Source of the DNA: Alphaproteobacteria bacterium
GTDB lineage: Bacteria; Pseudomonadota; Alphaproteobacteria; UBA8366
Reading direction: 5' to 3'
DNA: 9,319 nucleotides
Assembly (NCBI GenBank): GCA_029861675.1
Contig: JAOTYV010000187.1
Coordinates: forward strand, 1 to 9,319
Positions 7,956 to 9,319 of this stretch are shown piece after piece. Each line of letters opens with the position of its first letter. Position 1 is the stretch's first letter. The notes under the pieces were generated by a model. The model worked only from the letters and a program-made list of their open reading frames with translations. It ran no database searches and was not told the origin of the DNA. The position numbers were made by a program, and so were the translations under genes.

Positions 7956-8585
7956 ATGACTGAGACGCCGGTAAAGATCACCGTGTTCCGCTGGGCCGGC
8001 GCCTGGGGACCGTTCAAGGTCAACATTCCCTGCGGCGAATGTTCGCTTACCCTCGATGTCATCAAGGACACCATCGAGACCGAGCTCGGTGGCATTCCGG
8101 TCGATATCGATGTGCGCGAATGGCTGTCGGAATGGTGGAAGCCGTTGCCGAAGGGCGGCTGGCATGCGCCGATCGTCATGGTCGAAGGGCGCATCGTCAG
8201 CCAGGGTGCGGCATTGAACCGGGGCGTACTGACCCAGGCGGTGATCGAGGCCCATGCCGCCCGCGCGCCGATCGCGGGCAATCACGTGTTCGGCAAGGAA
8301 ACCTGTCCCCATTGCAAGCGCGCCAAGGGATATCTCGACGGTGCCGGCATCGACTACGTCTATCACGACGTGGTCAAGCAGCCGCGCGGGCTCTACGACA
8401 TGCTGGCGCGGGTCAAGCCGATCATCGGTCCGAAGACACCGGTGACGGTGCCGCAGATCTGGATCGAGGGAAAATATGTCGGCGGTGCGGATGCCCTATC
8501 GGAAATCGTCCATCGCGACGTCGAACCGAACCCGGACCGCGGCCGATGCTCGATCTCGCCGGGAAGCCTTGCGGCGGCGGAGTAG
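7956..8585 (+). CDS. Double-CxxC protein with C-terminal glutaredoxin domain
   Basis: A 209-residue soluble protein without signal peptide. The C-terminal half (about 108-187) is a glutaredoxin: 'GKETCPHCKRAKGYLDGAGIDY' places the CPHC redox pair at C117 and C120, 'VTVPQIWIEGKYVGG' supplies the cis-proline TVP (164-166), and the GG glutathione-binding turn is at 176-177. The N-terminal half (about 6-100) starts with 'KITVFRWAG' and carries a second pair, C26-GE-C29 in 'IPCGECSLTLDVI', followed by helical and strand segments ending 'HAPIVMVEGRIVSQGAALN'. This looks like a second thioredoxin-type fold with its own CxxC and a probable cis-proline at 'HAP' (70-72). The tail has an extra Cys198. 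It likely acts in cytoplasmic thiol-disulfide exchange; the partner is unknown. AGAAAGGA (7943-7950) is five bases before ATG 7956 and supports that start. Confidence 0.85.
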   Translation: MTETPVKITVFRWAGAWGPFKVNIPCGECSLTLDVIKDTIETELGGIPVDIDVREWLSEWWKPLPKGGWHAPIVMVEGRIVSQGAALNRGVLTQAVIEAHAARAPIAGNHVFGKETCPHCKRAKGYLDGAGIDYVYHDVVKQPRGLYDMLARVKPIIGPKTPVTVPQIWIEGKYVGGADALSEIVHRDVEPNPDRGRCSISPGSLAAAE

Positions 8586-8632
8586 CACACCTGCATCTTG
8601 CACGCTTAAGCCAACTCGCGAACAGTAGGAAG

Positions 8633-9319
8633 ATGAACGGCATCTCTCGCCGCACAGTTGACCGCTTCTGGCGCATGATCTTGCTGGCCGGACTGCTTGC
8701 CGGCTGCGCGGGGTCGGGGCCGCCACGCATCGATCCGGGGTCCGGACGGTTCTGGTATCAGGATCCGGCCGAAGCGACCGGCAAGGGGTTGTGGGTTTGG
8801 TATCATCGGCCGGCGCGGTTGACGCCGACCACGCCCATCGTCTTCGTGTTGCACGGCAATGCGCGCAACGCGTCGGATTACCGGGACAATTGGACCGATT
8901 TGTCCGAAAAATACGGGTTTTTGATTGCTGTGCCGGAGTTCGACCGGCACGACTTTCCCTCCGCCGCCTATCACCGCGGCAACACCTACGACAACAGTGG
9001 CGGGCAGGTGGTTGCGATCGACCGCCGGCGCTGGACCTATCCCATAATCGACCGGGTGTTTGCGGCGGTGTGCGGAATCACCGGCAATCGTACCGAAAGC
9101 TTCAGCCTGTTCGGCCATTCGGCCGGCGGGCAATTCGTCCACCGCTACATGACATTCACCGGCGGGCCCAAGGTCAATGTCGCCGTTGCCGCGAATGCAG
9201 GCTGGTACACGATGCCGGACAAGGATCAGAACTTTCCGTACGGGCTCGGCGGCACGGCGATTGCCGCTCCGGACCTGAAGAAATTATTCGGATCGCGGGT
9301 GATCGTTCTACTGGGGGAG
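8633..9319 (+). CDS. Lipoprotein alpha/beta hydrolase (esterase/depolymerase-like), 3' truncated by the window
   Basis: Open from ATG 8633 to the window end, 229 residues with no stop. Residues 1-25 are a lipoprotein signal: basic n-region 'MNGISRRTVDRFWR', hydrophobic 'MILLAG' and lipobox LAG-C with Cys25, so the protein is probably membrane-anchored in the periplasm or outer membrane. The alpha/beta hydrolase fold follows: 'IVFVLHGNARNASDY' with oxyanion-loop H74-G75-N76, and the nucleophile elbow 'GHSAGG' with Ser163. The catalytic Asp and His should lie beyond the window. The layout recalls the polyhydroxybutyrate-depolymerase/feruloyl-esterase-like group, but the substrate is unknown. 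An AGGA at 8627-8630 sits only two bases before the ATG, closer than usual. The later ATG at 8675 would give a poor signal without basic residues, so 8633 is kept. The gene starts 47 bases after the glutaredoxin-domain gene. Confidence 0.85.
   Translation, partial: MNGISRRTVDRFWRMILLAGLLAGCAGSGPPRIDPGSGRFWYQDPAEATGKGLWVWYHRPARLTPTTPIVFVLHGNARNASDYRDNWTDLSEKYGFLIAVPEFDRHDFPSAAYHRGNTYDNSGGQVVAIDRRRWTYPIIDRVFAAVCGITGNRTESFSLFGHSAGGQFVHRYMTFTGGPKVNVAVAANAGWYTMPDKDQNFPYGLGGTAIAAPDLKKLFGSRVIVLLGE

Noticed and set aside
8606..9142. 178-codon minus-strand open frame opposite the terminal hydrolase
   Set aside because: The plus-strand frame has a lipobox and GHSAGG; the antisense frame has no start signal or domain.

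Overview
The window is GC-rich, tightly packed bacterial chromosome. It reads as an alphaproteobacterium, plausibly near the Rhodospirillales. That placement is inference. It rests on codon use and on the order M16 peptidase - M16 peptidase - pgi - mutL, then rsmD - RsuA/RluB-type pseudouridine synthase, then tadA, which resembles a housekeeping neighbourhood I associate with that class. I see no rRNA, tRNA, CRISPR array, insertion sequence or integrase, and no stretch over 300 bases without a gene.

Layout. Plus strand, 1-4960: the 3' end of a first M16 peptidase; a second, exported M16-like protein without the zinc-binding motif; a short-form glucose-6-phosphate isomerase (pgi); and mutL, which overlaps the pgi stop by four bases. 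The next block is on the minus strand and converges on mutL with only 6 bases between. Read in its own direction it runs lipocalin-like protein (7254-6805), cupin protein (6767-6381), RluB-type pseudouridine synthase (6275-5514) and rsmD (5533-4967). The last two overlap by 20 bases. From 7369 the plus strand resumes with tadA, a protein with two CxxC motifs and a C-terminal glutaredoxin domain, and the 5' part of a lipoprotein alpha/beta hydrolase that runs off the window.

How the genes relate. RsmD, the RluB-type enzyme and TadA all modify RNA of the translation machinery. MutL is the mismatch-repair ATPase/endonuclease, and its endonuclease motif is intact. The M16 pair probably forms a heteromeric periplasmic peptidase, one partner giving zinc chemistry and the other the R/Y substrate-binding motif. 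Pgi is central carbon metabolism. The cupin and lipocalin-like genes look like accessory insertions between the pseudouridine synthase and tadA.

The window is mostly ordinary housekeeping DNA. I found no convincing new multi-gene system. The items most worth a second look are the double-CxxC glutaredoxin protein, the cupin/lipocalin pair, and the weak or odd initiation signals at pgi and at the terminal hydrolase.
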